The notes under the pieces were generated by a model. It was not told the DNA's origin. It was given only the letters and a program-made list of their open reading frames with translations, and searched no databases. A DNA stretch of 64,000 bases from Glaciecola sp041380235 (GTDB lineage Bacteria; Pseudomonadota; Gammaproteobacteria; Enterobacterales; Alteromonadaceae): positions 62,001 through 126,000 of the forward strand of contig NZ_JBGIYY010000005.1 in assembly GCF_041380235.1 (NCBI RefSeq), in the 5' to 3' direction. Shown here one piece after another: positions 43,190-51,925 of this stretch (position 1 is its first letter; the number at the start of each line of letters is the position of its first letter). The translations under genes and the position numbers were made by a program.

Positions 43190-44071
43190 ATGAAAAAAAT
43201 AGTTGAGCCAGAAATTCTTCGATTAATTGGTTTTTGGGTGTTTATCAGCTTAATTTCAGCTTGTAGTATGCAGTCAACAAATGAGTTGCTTAGCCATGCT
43301 ACAAAAACAGAGGCTCAATTAATCAATCCTGCTATTGTCTCTAATGCAAAGCCAGATAACTATGGGTGGACCTTAAAGTTCCAGGACTTAGGAGAAACCC
43401 CTTGGCACGATAACTGGTTCTTAGATGGGCGCGTTGGCAAAGTAACAAATACCAACAAAGGCATTAAATTAGAAGCAGGGCTAGAAGTTAAAAATGATGC
43501 TCATCATTTGGTGTTGTGGACTAAACAGGAATTTAGCGGTGATATAAAAATAGAATACGATTTCACTAAAATTGATGATGAACATAAGATGGTCAATATC
43601 CTATTTATTCAGGCCTCAGGTATAGGTGAGTTTGAGCCAGACATTACTAAGTGGAACCATCAAAGACAGGTGCCTTCGATGAAGTTTTATTTTGAACGTA
43701 TGAAATTATTGCACATTAGTTATGCTGCGTATGATCAAAACAATACTCAACCGGAAAATGATTATGTAAGAGCGAGAGTGTATCCGCTACACCCAACTCA
43801 AGGGTTTAAGGGTATGGAAGTCCCGCCTAGTTATTTCAAAACTGGGTTGTTCCGAAAAGATGTTACTTACAAAATTACTGTGGTTAAAACCGATGGGCAA
43901 CTTAGTTTTTCAGTGTTAGAAAAGGGTCAACCAACATCTAAAGAAAAAGTATTTACTTGGGCATTACCGGAAAGAGGCCAAGTTGAGCAAGGTAGAATAG
44001 GTTTACGACAAATGTTTACCCGCAACTCTGTTTATAATAATTTTAGGGTGTACACTAAGACTGCTAGATAA
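43190..44071 (+). CDS. DUF1961-like lipoprotein (jelly-roll fold)
   Basis: 293 residues with lipobox ISAC (Cys25) and ribosome site AAGGCG. The mature part reads as a single beta-sandwich: YGWTLKFQDLGETPWHDNWF, LEVKNDAHHLVLWTKQEF, DIKIEYDFTKID, RQVPSMKFYFERMKLLHISY, TYKITVVKTDGQLSFSVLEK, and a closing GRIGLRQMFTRNSVYNNFRV. This fits the DUF1961 family, found in polysaccharide loci next to sulfatases; its activity is not known to me. A decayed copy sits at 11760-12167, which shows that the gene was once duplicated. It could be a lyase, hydrolase or binding protein acting on desulfated pieces. Confidence 0.62.
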   Translation: MKKIVEPEILRLIGFWVFISLISACSMQSTNELLSHATKTEAQLINPAIVSNAKPDNYGWTLKFQDLGETPWHDNWFLDGRVGKVTNTNKGIKLEAGLEVKNDAHHLVLWTKQEFSGDIKIEYDFTKIDDEHKMVNILFIQASGIGEFEPDITKWNHQRQVPSMKFYFERMKLLHISYAAYDQNNTQPENDYVRARVYPLHPTQGFKGMEVPPSYFKTGLFRKDVTYKITVVKTDGQLSFSVLEKGQPTSKEKVFTWALPERGQVEQGRIGLRQMFTRNSVYNNFRVYTKTAR

Positions 44072-44516
44072 ATTCAGCCAAAAGTATAAAGTATCCGACA
44101 AATGAAAAGCCAGTTGTGAATATGGGATTTCGATAGTTGATCGGGCGTCGGTGCGTTGCTTTGACGCTAAGTTGCTTTTTTCGGTATGCAGATGTTGGTG
44201 TTTTTCCATCAGTTGGCTTTATTTATAGCTGACTTCTTCCTATCAATATTGTGTTTTAGGCTTATTTTCACGGCTGAGCAATACTTGGCGCTATCACTAA
44301 TGAGTAATGATAAAGCTACCGGGGAAGTTTGCATTGGTGAACGTGTAACTATTGGCAGTAAATGGTCTAGCACATTTATAGAATCAGCTACGCCTTGTGT
44401 AACTTGATCAATACTATTTAATCATTGCGTGCAGACTTGTGGGTTATTCGAATCAACAGTAATTACAATAACTACACCATCTTTACGATTGTGTAGTTAT
44501 TGTAAAATAATAAAGA
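44072..44516. terminator. Intergenic region with perfect 15-bp inverted repeat between convergent genes
   Basis: 445 bases between the convergent DUF1961 and long PL24 genes. TTACAATAACTACAC (44463-44477) and GTGTAGTTATTGTAA (44491-44505) pair perfectly around a 13-base loop, 11 bases from the PL24 stop. It is placed like a two-way terminator but lacks strong T-runs, so it may instead be a transcript-end stabiliser. The rest is non-coding; a short + strand frame at 44186-44407 has no support. Confidence 0.5.
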
Positions 44517-47500
44517 TTATTGAGCGCAGCGTGTGCGTGTGCATAATAACGCCATTGCGCGAGTGTCTTGCCGATTAAGTAGTCCATCATTGTTAAAATC
44601 GTATCGCATATCGCTTACTTCGCCTCTCGACATTGCTAGTGCAAATGATTTCACGTCAACGACGTCAATGTCGCCATCCCGGTCTAAATCACCCAGCATC
44701 GCTATGTCCACGCGCATAGATGCATCGCTTATACCGTTATTACTGTCGGTAACAACCGCTTTGAATACATACATGCCAGCCGGAAGAGCCAATAACTCAG
44801 ATGCATTGTTTTCACCGCCCCAAGTATAGGGTGCTTCTAGGGCTTCGCGAACAAAGCTATCGTTGATATAGAGGGCAACGCTGACTACATCAATTGACTC
44901 TGCAGCTGTTTCAACATTTACTGAAACAGATAATGCGTCATATCCCTCAATTAGCTCAACGTCCGATTCAACAAAACTGATAGTTGGCGCTGGAAGTGCC
45001 TCAACAATCAGTGTCATCAGTGCCTCGCCCTCTAAACCAGTATTATCCTTAGCAACGGCTCTAAATGTGTGAGTGCCTACGCCTAATGGATTTGGGTTTG
45101 GCTCATGTCTCTCTAACCAGCCCATTGCGCCAAATTCGTAAGGCGCAAATGAGTGGCCAAAATTCCATGGTGAGCGGGTATCGACACGAACGAGTTCACC
45201 ATTGCGATAAAGAGTAACAGAGTCGATGGTGCGTCCCTCAACCGGAGATTCAGCAGGCAATGTGATTGAGAGTTTTTCATAACCTTCAGTAACGGTCACT
45301 ACAGCTTTAGGAAAAGCAACAATAGGAGGCTCCGGCAAGCCTCTAACTGTAAGTGTCATTGTTGCTTCATTTTCAACGCCCTCGCTGTCAAGCGCGACCG
45401 CTTTAAAAGTATGCACACCTGCGCCTAATGGATTAGGATTGGGCGCATGCCTCTCAAGCCAACCCATCGCGCCGGTTTCATGCGGTCTACTGCCGTGACC
45501 AAACAAATAAGGTACCGAGTCGTCTGTCCGCACTTTTTGGTCATTCAAGAACAAAGTTACTGATTCGATAGTACGGCCCTCTACAGTTGCTTGGGCTTCA
45601 ATGCCTAATGTGAGTTTTTCGTATCCTAAGTCAACCGTCATTGCCTCACTGGCAAAAGCCACGCTTGGCTTGTTAGAATTTACAACCATTCCCATCGTGG
45701 CTATGCCTTGCGCACCCTCGGAGTCTGTCGCAACGGCTCTAAACGTGTGTCGACCGGCGGGTAAACCAAGCAATTCAGTAGGCTTGCTCATATGCCCCCA
45801 TATAAAAGGGGCGGCGGAATCGGTGCGAATAAATCTATCGTTGATGTACAAATCAACTTGCGTGATATCTCGACCTTCAACTGGACTGATGGCTTCCACT
45901 CTAAAAGACAACTGCTGGTAGCCTTCTTCTACCGTAATTGACGATTCAGGAAAACTAACAACTGGTGCATTTGCTTCAGACTCAATATCTAAGTTTATGA
46001 TTTGTAGATAAAGTGGCATTGCAGTTGATATTCCACTAGTGGGGCGCTCCATTAAGTAGTAATACACTTTGCCATCGGTAATATATACGGTACCGTGATC
46101 AAATTGGATATCGTCGCTTGCCTCATAAACACGTATAAAGTTGTTGGTGCCGCCAACGGCTCTTTCAACGTAAGGAACACCTCCGTCTAAACCAATAATA
46201 TAGACGTTATCTCCAGCCGTATAAATTTCGGTTGCGCCAGCAAAGTCTGTCGAGATAATAAAATCTTCAGCCCCTGCAGGCTTATAGGAGTGAATGTTTA
46301 CCTCTTGAAAATCAGGACGGTTTCGATCGGTTGAGCGCAGCTCACTGATAATGTGGATGTCGCCTTTTTCGGTAACCGTCCAGTCAAAACCAGAGACAAT
46401 ATGCACAGAGTCTTTTTCTTCATGGCTAATGTAATCACCTGGTTCGAAAACTTTAATTTCGTCGGAATCAACCAATGGCCAAGTCATATCTTCGCCTCTG
46501 TGGTTTTTCCAGTCTCCAAACCCTTGAGGGTGATCTGAGTAAGCGTAATACACACCGTTTTGATATAGATATTTGTCAGTGTTGTCGCTAGAGCGCTGTT
46601 GAAAACCTACACGAAGTTTGCCATTTAGATACTTCATGTTGCCATACAGTCCCCAATTGTAGGCATTGCCTTTGGATTTTTGATTGTTATGGTTAAAGTT
46701 TGTAAACCGCGTCCAAGTGTTGCTTTCATGATCATAACGGTTAAACACATAAGCTCCGTTATTATTGCCTCCTAGGCGCATATATAGCAGTAGAGTTCCA
46801 TCGTCTGTTTTAAAAAATTGTGGGTAGGTCAACCGCGCAAAATTGTCTTTGTCGGCTAAGTTCCCCGTCATGGTAAGATGCTTGTAGTCGTCATCGCCTT
46901 GACTGATTGCACTCGTATCTTTTACGAAAAGGTCTAAAGTAAAAGTTTCATCGGGGGCATCAGCTGCGTTTTCGACGCTGTAAGAATAGCGAAAAAAATC
47001 ATCTTTAAACTTGCCGTCATGATTATTATCATCATATGCATGCATGTCGTAAACCATGTGGATGGTGCCATCTAACGGACTAAGTGCTAAACCAATGGTG
47101 TTATGTGACTCTCCTATATTAGGGTCGCCTCTAAAGCCCGTATGGCGATGCGGAAATTCAATGGTTGATACCACCCCAGTTTGCGTATTATAGCGAGATA
47201 GCATTGCGTGACGGTCGTCTTTACCGCCTCTGTACCAAGTCATAAATACATAGTGTTTGTAGGTTTTTACGGCATCACCATGGGCAGAGATATTGCGCCC
47301 AAAGAAATAGTCATAGATATCAGGGTCGGTGCTTGCCGTGTCTAAATTGCCAAAGTTTAGGTCTTTGCCATTAAAGTGTAAGCCATCGTCAGAGATTTTA
47401 ACTTGGGTTTCTAGAGTCACTTGCGCATGTGTTTGCGCCGCGCTTATGAGCAATGCGCCTATGCATAAGCCCTTGCTGAGCTTAACTATCATGCCTGAAA

Positions 47501-47522
47501 AGCTTGAATTGTTTTTGTCCAT
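44517..47522 (-). CDS. PL24-like ulvan lyase, long form with four Ig-like repeats and a dockerin-like tail
   Basis: 1001 residues. Signal peptide (ALLISAAQTHA), then a PL24 propeller to about 515: His140 (GESHNTIGL) and His161 (YDMHAYDD) are 21 apart, and RLTYPQF and YMRLGGNNNG follow. After it come four Ig-like beta domains at about 517-617, 618-730, 731-844 and 845-942, each opening with a variant of SFPESSITVEEGYQQLS. Repeats 2 and 3 share an extra insert GAMGWLERHxPNPNPLG. The end (943-1001) holds two EF-hand-like loops, DLDRDGDIDVVDV and DFNNDGLLNRQDT, as in a type I dockerin. The lyase cuts ulvan; the tail probably binds calcium and may attach the enzyme to something at the cell surface. 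The short lyase at 23832 lacks the tail. Confidence 0.88.
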   Translation of the reverse strand: MDKNNSSFSGMIVKLSKGLCIGALLISAAQTHAQVTLETQVKISDDGLHFNGKDLNFGNLDTASTDPDIYDYFFGRNISAHGDAVKTYKHYVFMTWYRGGKDDRHAMLSRYNTQTGVVSTIEFPHRHTGFRGDPNIGESHNTIGLALSPLDGTIHMVYDMHAYDDNNHDGKFKDDFFRYSYSVENAADAPDETFTLDLFVKDTSAISQGDDDYKHLTMTGNLADKDNFARLTYPQFFKTDDGTLLLYMRLGGNNNGAYVFNRYDHESNTWTRFTNFNHNNQKSKGNAYNWGLYGNMKYLNGKLRVGFQQRSSDNTDKYLYQNGVYYAYSDHPQGFGDWKNHRGEDMTWPLVDSDEIKVFEPGDYISHEEKDSVHIVSGFDWTVTEKGDIHIISELRSTDRNRPDFQEVNIHSYKPAGAEDFIISTDFAGATEIYTAGDNVYIIGLDGGVPYVERAVGGTNNFIRVYEASDDIQFDHGTVYITDGKVYYYLMERPTSGISTAMPLYLQIINLDIESEANAPVVSFPESSITVEEGYQQLSFRVEAISPVEGRDITQVDLYINDRFIRTDSAAPFIWGHMSKPTELLGLPAGRHTFRAVATDSEGAQGIATMGMVVNSNKPSVAFASEAMTVDLGYEKLTLGIEAQATVEGRTIESVTLFLNDQKVRTDDSVPYLFGHGSRPHETGAMGWLERHAPNPNPLGAGVHTFKAVALDSEGVENEATMTLTVRGLPEPPIVAFPKAVVTVTEGYEKLSITLPAESPVEGRTIDSVTLYRNGELVRVDTRSPWNFGHSFAPYEFGAMGWLERHEPNPNPLGVGTHTFRAVAKDNTGLEGEALMTLIVEALPAPTISFVESDVELIEGYDALSVSVNVETAAESIDVVSVALYINDSFVREALEAPYTWGGENNASELLALPAGMYVFKAVVTDSNNGISDASMRVDIAMLGDLDRDGDIDVVDVKSFALAMSRGEVSDMRYDFNNDGLLNRQDTRAMALLCTRTRCAQ

Positions 47523-48092
47523 TATTCCATCCCGATTTTGTTATAAATATGTTTATATTTTGTTGCGAAAGGTGATTATGACACAAAATGGTTAAAAGTG
47601 AAGTGTTTTGACTATTTATGATTTTAATTGTGGTGGCATCATGAAATGCTTATGAATTTTATATTTTAAAATGTTGGGGAATAATTTACATAATAAAATT
47701 TATCAACTTTGAAACCGATGAAATACAGTGCATGATTAAATTAACCAGAAGATTGCAGCATAATTTGGCAATACACAGATTGTGGTTAACGATATATCTG
47801 CGATTAATTAATTAAGCATGATTGTAAAGTAGTGGTGTTGACGTGAACCAGGCTAAGTATGGGCACTAAAAGGCTGTTAATCTGTAAACAGTTAACACTC
47901 GAGCAGCAATCAATAGAATAAAAATGACACACATGATGACTAGCTGACTAATGTTGAAAAGTGTGCCTGTGGAGAAAGTGTGGCTAGGTTGAACACAGAG
48001 GAGCGCTCTGGCTAAACTTGATCGGTACAGAAATACCGAGAAAATACTGGATAAGCAATGAGCCCACAAAGTACGTGAGCTCATCTATCTTT
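47523..48092. other. Non-coding region upstream of long PL24, with hairpin after GH88
   Basis: 570 AT-rich bases between two leftward genes; it should contain the PL24 promoter, but I cannot fix its boxes. Next to the GH88 stop, TGAGCCCAC (48059-48067) and GTGAGCTCA (48075-48083) form a 9-bp stem with one wobble pair, a likely transcript end for the five-gene operon 53252-48093. No gene is supported in the remainder. Confidence 0.45.
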
Positions 48093-49337
48093 TTACAGTG
48101 TTTTTTTACAACGAAGCAGTGCTTCGAGATAATAATAATCCGCGTAGTTTAATGCCCCGCTTAATTCATCATTGCGAGGATAGTTACCGGTGGCTTGCTT
48201 CAATAAGAAACTACCGTTTTCACCTTTAGCTGCGAGATAAGCCGGTGTGCTTAAGCTAACCAGCATATCTAGTGCCGCTTTGCGGTATCTATCCGCGTCT
48301 GCTTTTTCAACATATTCGGCAAGCTCTAGTAAGTTACTGGCCATCAAAGAGGCCGCGGAAGAATCTCTATAATTTGGCACATCTTCAAAATCTGGCGCAT
48401 CAAAGTCAAAATATGGCACGCTATCGGCAGGTAGGTTAGGGTGGCTTAAGTAAAAATTTGCGATGTTTTTAGCTTGTTCTAAGAATTTTTTATCTTTTGT
48501 GTAGCGATACATCATGGTGTAGCCATAAGCACCCCATGCTTGCCCACGCGCCCAATCAGATTGATCATTAATGCCTTGATGGGTCTCCTTGAGAATGGCT
48601 TCCCCAGTGGTCTTGCTATAGTCCACTACATGATAGGAGCTATAGTCGGGCCTAAAATGGTTATTCATAGTAACAGTGGCATGTGAGATAGCGGCTTCGG
48701 AGTACTTTGCATCGCCGGTAAATTTAGTGGCTTCAAATAGTAGCTCTAAATTCATCATATTGTCGATAATGACAGGAAATTCCCACGTTCCAAAGTTCCA
48801 AGATAACGTTGCGCCAACAGTCGGGTGAAACCTTTCCATTAGGGTATCGGCGGTTTGCACAAGGATGGGTTTGTAGGACTCATTGCCAGTCAACCTGAGT
48901 CCGTTACCATAGCTGTTGTTCATGATAAAGCCCACGTCATGAGTACGCTTGTGAAACTGCTGTTCTTCTAATGCATAGGTCCACTGCTGCGCAGTTTCCC
49001 GCCACGAGGCGTCTTGGGTATGCTCATATACATACCAAAATGAGCCAGCGACAAAGCCGCTTGTCCAATCTTTTGCCGGCACCAAGCGCGCTTTGTTGTC
49101 ATTTTCCCCTTCGTTGAAAGAGCGGGGTATTTGACTTGGATCTTTGTACATATTCCGAAAGTCATTTAGCTGAGTGCTAGCTGCATCAAGCGCAGCACTG
49201 CAAAACGCTGCGGATTGTTGATAAGGATTGAACCCCATAATTTGTGATGCACTAGAATCGGCGGGTTCTGAACGATCCACAGCACAACCACCGATTGCAA
49301 TGGATAGCAGAACAATTGAATATTTAGATGAAACCAT
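48093..49337 (-). CDS. GH88 unsaturated glucuronyl hydrolase, lipoprotein
   Basis: 414 residues with lipobox IGGC (Cys18). GH88 (alpha/alpha)6-barrel motifs: RTHDVGFIMNN with Asp134 and IIDNMMNLELL with Asp192, which correspond to the two catalytic aspartates of bacterial unsaturated glucuronyl hydrolases, then SDWARGQAWGAYGYTMMYRY and DSSAASLMASNLLEL. The enzyme removes 4,5-unsaturated glucuronate from lyase products, complementing the GH105 at 36900; one may handle free disaccharides and the other longer or sulfated ends. Last gene of the leftward operon that includes rhaM. Ribosome site AAGGAAG. Confidence 0.92.
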   Translation of the reverse strand: MVSSKYSIVLLSIAIGGCAVDRSEPADSSASQIMGFNPYQQSAAFCSAALDAASTQLNDFRNMYKDPSQIPRSFNEGENDNKARLVPAKDWTSGFVAGSFWYVYEHTQDASWRETAQQWTYALEEQQFHKRTHDVGFIMNNSYGNGLRLTGNESYKPILVQTADTLMERFHPTVGATLSWNFGTWEFPVIIDNMMNLELLFEATKFTGDAKYSEAAISHATVTMNNHFRPDYSSYHVVDYSKTTGEAILKETHQGINDQSDWARGQAWGAYGYTMMYRYTKDKKFLEQAKNIANFYLSHPNLPADSVPYFDFDAPDFEDVPNYRDSSAASLMASNLLELAEYVEKADADRYRKAALDMLVSLSTPAYLAAKGENGSFLLKQATGNYPRNDELSGALNYADYYYLEALLRCKKTL

Positions 49338-49385
49338 ACAGCACTTCCTTTTATTTTTGTCAAAAACGTTATGTGTGTCGCGAAT

Positions 49386-51557
49386 CTAATTGGTCATTTC
49401 TTGTAAAAGCATATCTTTTATATCAGACACATTAGCAAAGTTATTGCCACCACTATTAGCGCCGGTTATCCACCAGTAAATCATCCCAGCGTCTGAACAA
49501 TCAAACTTGTTGGTTTGAAAGTCCACAACTCCGTCTTGCTCTGCATAGGCAAGCATTTCCCACATAAAGCGATAGCCTGTGTTGGGGTGGTCCTTTGCCC
49601 AGTCCCAATCGTTTATTGGGGTTTGCAAAGACACATTTTGATCGCCGATCTGATGTTCGGTTACGCCAAAATCTAGTATTTGTTGCCATTCAAAATAATC
49701 ACCACTGTTGTCGTTAGCGGGGTGATGAGAGACAACATGTATATATGGCATAACTTCGGGCTTAGCTTTTTCAAGGGCATAACCAATTAAGTCTGGTTCT
49801 CCTGCCTCAATGATCCAGAGTGGATCAGACTCACTCGAGGCATTGATAGCATCTACCAAGTCGTCTCTTGCGGCATCTTGCTCGGTGCGACAGTTATAAT
49901 AGGCACGTAAGTTGCTAAATGGCCCAAATAGGTCTGCGCTTTTGCCAATCAACTCCTGAAGTTTAACCTGCCTGCGCGCTTCATTTTCTGCATCTATGTA
50001 TTGACGGCCCTTTGTGCGAAATGGGTCGAGGTCGCAAGAGTGCGAGACATGCACCAGTCGATCAGATAACTCAGCTTGTTGCAATAGGCCAAACATCACG
50101 GGGGTCGCTCCTAAATCATCAGGATCAGGAGAATTTCCATCGATGACAATCGCTAATCGACCACGTGGTGCCTTGATGCTGTCTAACTGTACATCGCTAA
50201 CATACCGCTCCCAAAAGGCATGCACAGACGAAACTTTTTGACCTAAGTTGAGTATCCACCATATCTCAACGTTATCTGAAAAATCTACGCCTCCTTTTGG
50301 TATCACCGAGTACTTTGCGTCAAAGTCGTTTTGGTCGATAATTTCGACTGCTTTTTGCCAAAGTTTGCGTGCATGCTCTTTGCTGTTATTCGCAGAAGTT
50401 GCCGTTGCTAGCCATCGTTTATCTGCATCAACATAGATAGGGGTAAATGGACCGCGACGGTTTTTGCGATTGTAAACCTGCTTAGCTTTGTTGCCATCAG
50501 CAATGGCTTGATACGTTGCTTTGTCTTTAACATAGGCCAGTGCCTCTGGTGTGGTTTGTTTTTCATTCCATGCGCTGTGCTGTACCACTATCACATTGTT
50601 TTTAATCACGGATTCATGCACCCCTGACTCAATCAATGCGGCAATCCAGCGGGCAGTAAAGTCAGACTGACCAGCCTCTTGTACCCATGCATTGCCGCCT
50701 TGGGCAAGCACTGCTTTAACCCTATCGCGGATTAAGCTTACCGATTCAGCAGGGTTTTGTTTAGCATCTGTCCAATGCAAATTTTCGCGACCAAAGGCTA
50801 ACTCCATTAATTCTCTAGCGTCGATGTAATCTCCACCTTGACGCCCAGTTGTGCCTTTTACCGCCATTCGATTTACTCCCTTCATATCTGGGTGCATCAG
50901 CATTGATCCTAAGCCTGCAACGGCGTGCACATCATCAGCATCTGGTTGAAAATCAAATTGAGAAATCAATAAATCTTTATGTTTACTAAAACTACTAGGA
51001 GGTGTTGCTGAGCCTTTTGACGGTGCCAACGATAACGACTGCCATCTGCCTCGCGCCCAAGCGGTGCCGTCGTTTTCAGGAATTTCTCCGTTAGTATGTG
51101 CGTTCGATTCGATGCCAATAACATCGTCGGTTGATACTGTGATGCCATGCCATGTGTGCGTTTCTGCAGTGAGATCGCGGTGGTTACCTTTGCCAATATA
51201 TGAGCTGCGATATGTGCCGACAACAGTGCCGTTTAGCAACAGACGATAAAGTGGTTCGCCGTCCTCTTCGGTCATGGGCGTAATTGTAAGGTCATATCGA
51301 CCACTTGGCCCATTGAAGCGTGTTTCAGCGCGTGCAAAAAGACCGCGATACTCAAGTCTTCTAGCATCTATGCCTAATGCGTCATTGCCCTTATCAATGT
51401 AATACGGCGCATTGCCCGCATCTAACTGGTCAAAATCCTCGGTTGCATCTAATACGATGATTGACGAAGGTTGAGTGGCTGGGTTGCTGGCATAAGCCGT
51501 ATTGATGCTGCTTAATTGCACAAAAACAATGAGCATCGGTAAAATGAATTTTTTCAT
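49386..51557 (-). CDS. Secreted protein with two tandem nucleoside-hydrolase-like domains and an N-terminal beta domain
   Basis: 723 residues with a signal peptide (about 1-24). Residues 32-180 form a beta-rich, sugar-binding-like domain. Then come two copies of one fold. Copy 1 has DFQPDADDV (202-210), WVQEAGQSD (291-299), VIVVQHSAW (322-330) and FSDNVEIWWI (426-435). Copy 2 has DGNSPDPDDL (473-482), WIIEAGEPD (581-589), IHVVSHHPA (606-614) and CSDAGMIYWWI (687-697). The DxxxDxDD blocks recall the calcium-binding motif of nucleoside hydrolases (IUNH/DUF1593 type). An exported nucleoside hydrolase makes little sense in this operon, so it may cleave an N- or O-glycoside, perhaps a rhamnoside or xyloside, or bind sugar. 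Located between rhaM and GH88. Confidence 0.55.
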   Translation of the reverse strand: MKKFILPMLIVFVQLSSINTAYASNPATQPSSIIVLDATEDFDQLDAGNAPYYIDKGNDALGIDARRLEYRGLFARAETRFNGPSGRYDLTITPMTEEDGEPLYRLLLNGTVVGTYRSSYIGKGNHRDLTAETHTWHGITVSTDDVIGIESNAHTNGEIPENDGTAWARGRWQSLSLAPSKGSATPPSSFSKHKDLLISQFDFQPDADDVHAVAGLGSMLMHPDMKGVNRMAVKGTTGRQGGDYIDARELMELAFGRENLHWTDAKQNPAESVSLIRDRVKAVLAQGGNAWVQEAGQSDFTARWIAALIESGVHESVIKNNVIVVQHSAWNEKQTTPEALAYVKDKATYQAIADGNKAKQVYNRKNRRGPFTPIYVDADKRWLATATSANNSKEHARKLWQKAVEIIDQNDFDAKYSVIPKGGVDFSDNVEIWWILNLGQKVSSVHAFWERYVSDVQLDSIKAPRGRLAIVIDGNSPDPDDLGATPVMFGLLQQAELSDRLVHVSHSCDLDPFRTKGRQYIDAENEARRQVKLQELIGKSADLFGPFSNLRAYYNCRTEQDAARDDLVDAINASSESDPLWIIEAGEPDLIGYALEKAKPEVMPYIHVVSHHPANDNSGDYFEWQQILDFGVTEHQIGDQNVSLQTPINDWDWAKDHPNTGYRFMWEMLAYAEQDGVVDFQTNKFDCSDAGMIYWWITGANSGGNNFANVSDIKDMLLQEMTN

Positions 51558-51569
51558 GTTATGTGTCGC

Positions 51570-51884
51570 TTAGTCCATGTGAAATAAGAGTTGAATTGGG
51601 GTGCTAATAGGGGAGTTATCAGAGTGAGTTTCCATAATGTCAGCCATAAATGCCCACCATTTTTGCACAATCGGCTGAAGTGGTAGTTGTTCCATTTGAT
51701 GGTTGTCTGAGCGTTTAAGCACCGCAAATAGCTTATTCGAAGCACTTTCAAAAAATATTGAATAGTCTGATACTCCTGCATCCTTTAATGCAGTGACGAG
51801 TTCTGGCCAAATTTCGTCGTGACGCTTTTTATATTCGGCCTCAAAGCCCGGTAATAAAGTCATAACAAATGCAGTTTTTTCCAT
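51570..51884 (-). CDS. rhaM: L-rhamnose mutarotase
   Basis: 104 residues from the ATG at 51884 (a GTG three codons upstream is possible but less likely), the same length as E. coli RhaM. It aligns end to end with that enzyme: KTAFVMTLLPG, KKRHDEIWPEL (His of RRHNPIWPEL in E. coli, catalytic region), QKWWAFMADIM and SDNSPIS. RhaM interconverts the alpha and beta anomers of L-rhamnose so that the isomerase gets its preferred form. It has no signal, so it is cytoplasmic. It sits inside an operon of exported proteins, which directly ties this locus to L-rhamnose. The rest of the rhamnose pathway (rhaA/B/D or the dehydrogenase route) is not in the window. Confidence 0.95.
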   Translation of the reverse strand: MEKTAFVMTLLPGFEAEYKKRHDEIWPELVTALKDAGVSDYSIFFESASNKLFAVLKRSDNHQMEQLPLQPIVQKWWAFMADIMETHSDNSPISTPIQLLFHMD

Positions 51885-51925
51885 TATGGTCACTCTGTGT
51901 TAATGATTGGGTATAGCGCTCTTGG

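Noticed and set aside
44186..44407. 73-codon + strand frame between convergent genes
   Set aside because: No ribosome site, no family, composition not gene-like; treated as intergenic.
47866..48084. 72-codon - strand hydrophobic frame downstream of GH88
   Set aside because: It overlaps the transcript-end hairpin and has no ribosome site or homology.
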